Source: Natronoglomus mannanivorans
GTDB taxonomy: Archaea > Halobacteriota > Halobacteria > Halobacteriales > Natrialbaceae
Reading direction: 5' to 3'
DNA: 64,000 nucleotides
NCBI GenBank assembly: GCA_025517485.1
Contig: JAOPKB010000004.1
Location: forward strand, 62,001 to 126,000
The first letter of the stretch is position 1; each line of letters begins with the position of its first letter. The notes under the pieces are model-generated. The model had not been told where the DNA came from. It did not search any database and saw only the letters and a list, made by a program, of their open reading frames with translations. Below, piece after piece: positions 63,108 to 64,000 of the stretch. A program made the translations under genes and the position numbers.

Positions 63108-64000
63108 TCAGAACCGCTCGAGACGGACGTCCAGACAGACGTTCACCTCGTGAGGGGCGTACGAGCGGACCGTCCGTCTGGTTTCGACGGTGACCGTGTA
63201 CTCGGGCTCTGCAGCCTCGCGGATCGCGCGTTCGCCCGGCCCGAACGGATCGTCCTCGTGCTGGATGTCGTAGTAGTGGACGAGGCAGTCCTCGCCCGCG
63301 AGCGCGACCGCAGACTCGAGGAACTCGTCGGCGCTGTGTGGCAGGTTCATCACGAGACGGTCGGCCCAGTTCTCGTACGCCGAGTCGGTCGCGACCTGTC
63401 GGACGTCGTCACAGATCGCCGTCACCCGTTCCTCCACGCCGTTGCGGCGGGCGTTTTCACGAAGGTATTCGATCGCACGCTCGTTGAGGTCACAGCCGAC
63501 ACACTCCGCGCCGCGTTTCGCGAAGGGGATCACGAAGGGGCCGACGCCGGCGAACATGTCGAAGGCGCGTTCGCCGGCTTCGACATGTTCGGCCACACGG
63601 TGGCGTTCGGTCGCCAGTCGCGGCGAGAAGTAGACGTCCGCGAGGTCGAGTGCGAACTCACAGCCGTACTCGCGGTGGACGGTCTCCGTCCCCTTACCGA
63701 CCAGCACGTTCCAGTCGCGGATCCGCGTCTCCCCTTTGATCTTCGAGGCCTTGTCCACGACCGTCTCGAGTGGCAGGTCGGAGTCGACGATCGCGCGGGC
63801 GATCTCCATCGCGCGCTCGGGGTCGTCCTCGTCGAGGACGACGACCTCGCCGATACGTTCGTAGGAGGGTTCGAAGCCCAGGATGTCCGCAGGCGAGGTC
63901 TGCGTGTCGCGGTCGGGGACGTCGTGGTCGACGACGTCGGCGTCGACGTCGGCCTCGATGTCGCTCTCGCCATCTCCATCGAGCAACGCCGACACGGTCG
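63108..64000 (-). CDS. Trm5/Tyw2-type tRNA methyltransferase, N-terminus cut off
   Basis: About 297 visible residues, open to the window edge. After an acidic segment the D2-type motif GETRIRDWNVLVG and DVYFSPRLATER lead into the SAM fold (FDMFAGVGPFVIPFAKRG), then NLPHSADEFL as the N-[LI]-P motif. These are Trm5/Tyw2 hallmarks, enzymes that methylate G37 or build wybutosine-type bases in tRNA. The family's N-terminal D1 domain is missing, so the start lies beyond 64000. Confidence 0.85.
   Translation of the reverse strand, partial: TVSALLDGDGESDIEADVDADVVDHDVPDRDTQTSPADILGFEPSYERIGEVVVLDEDDPERAMEIARAIVDSDLPLETVVDKASKIKGETRIRDWNVLVGKGTETVHREYGCEFALDLADVYFSPRLATERHRVAEHVEAGERAFDMFAGVGPFVIPFAKRGAECVGCDLNERAIEYLRENARRNGVEERVTAICDDVRQVATDSAYENWADRLVMNLPHSADEFLESAVALAGEDCLVHYYDIQHEDDPFGPGERAIREAAEPEYTVTVETRRTVRSYAPHEVNVCLDVRLERF

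Overview
The window is chromosomal DNA of an extremely halophilic archaeon (class Halobacteria; the order Natrialbales is my inference). The signs are a GC-rich sequence saturated with CTCGAG, strongly acidic proteins, Tat-type and lipobox secretion signals, class III pilin signals, GTG starts and ATGA/GTGA-overlapping operons, and lineage-typical genes (FtsZ2 with CdrS/CdrL, HalOD1 proteins, GfcR, NcsA, ribosomal L15e, Rio2).

Layout. Bases 1-7245 are ordinary host genes: a winged-helix regulator, a class I aminotransferase, a membrane M23 peptidase, a 1029-residue pilin-signal/VWA surface protein, a small membrane protein and a cupin. Bases 7569-27581 are a complete integrated element of almost exactly 20 kb, bounded by a 13-bp direct repeat that is the 3' end of tRNA-Tyr(GTA). 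I read it as a temperate betapleolipovirus-like provirus. On the left are an SNJ2-type tyrosine integrase with a small accessory gene, a cluster of TTTCCGA repeats and a winged-helix regulator. Next come three AT-rich type IV pilin genes, then the rightward structural cassette (small membrane proteins, Tat-exported spike, spike tail with membrane anchor, further membrane proteins, a PAP2 phosphatase and the NTPase). An AT-rich cargo stretch with a lone response regulator and a multi-pass membrane protein follows. The right end holds a leftward replication operon (Rep-like protein, zinc fingers, DUF488 protein, PD-(D/E)xK nuclease) beside a hairpin-rich non-coding stretch.

The most striking signals are in the provirus. 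The 11-mer GCCCATGCCCA occurs six times, in unrelated reading frames and in non-coding DNA, and I found none elsewhere in the window. It doubles the GCCCA motif that I recall marks sequence-specific single-strand interruptions in the virion DNA of related viruses. Two intergenic copies lie directly beside strong hairpins. The spike gene is split by one in-frame TGA, after which the same frame runs on into the expected membrane-anchored tail.

Bases 27777-64000 are host chromosome again: cdrL, an operator array, cdrS-ftsZ2, ncsA, an M29 aminopeptidase, endonuclease IV, a lipoate-ligase-family protein, an epimerase, rio2, an HtpX-like protease, a DUF4129/DUF58 operon, rpl15e, two tandem rhodanese lipoproteins, uspA, gfcR, an oxidoreductase, a frameshifted Bat-type regulator, thrS, a NERD-helicase, pyrE, tRNA-Thr(CGT) and a Trm5-like methyltransferase cut by the window end.
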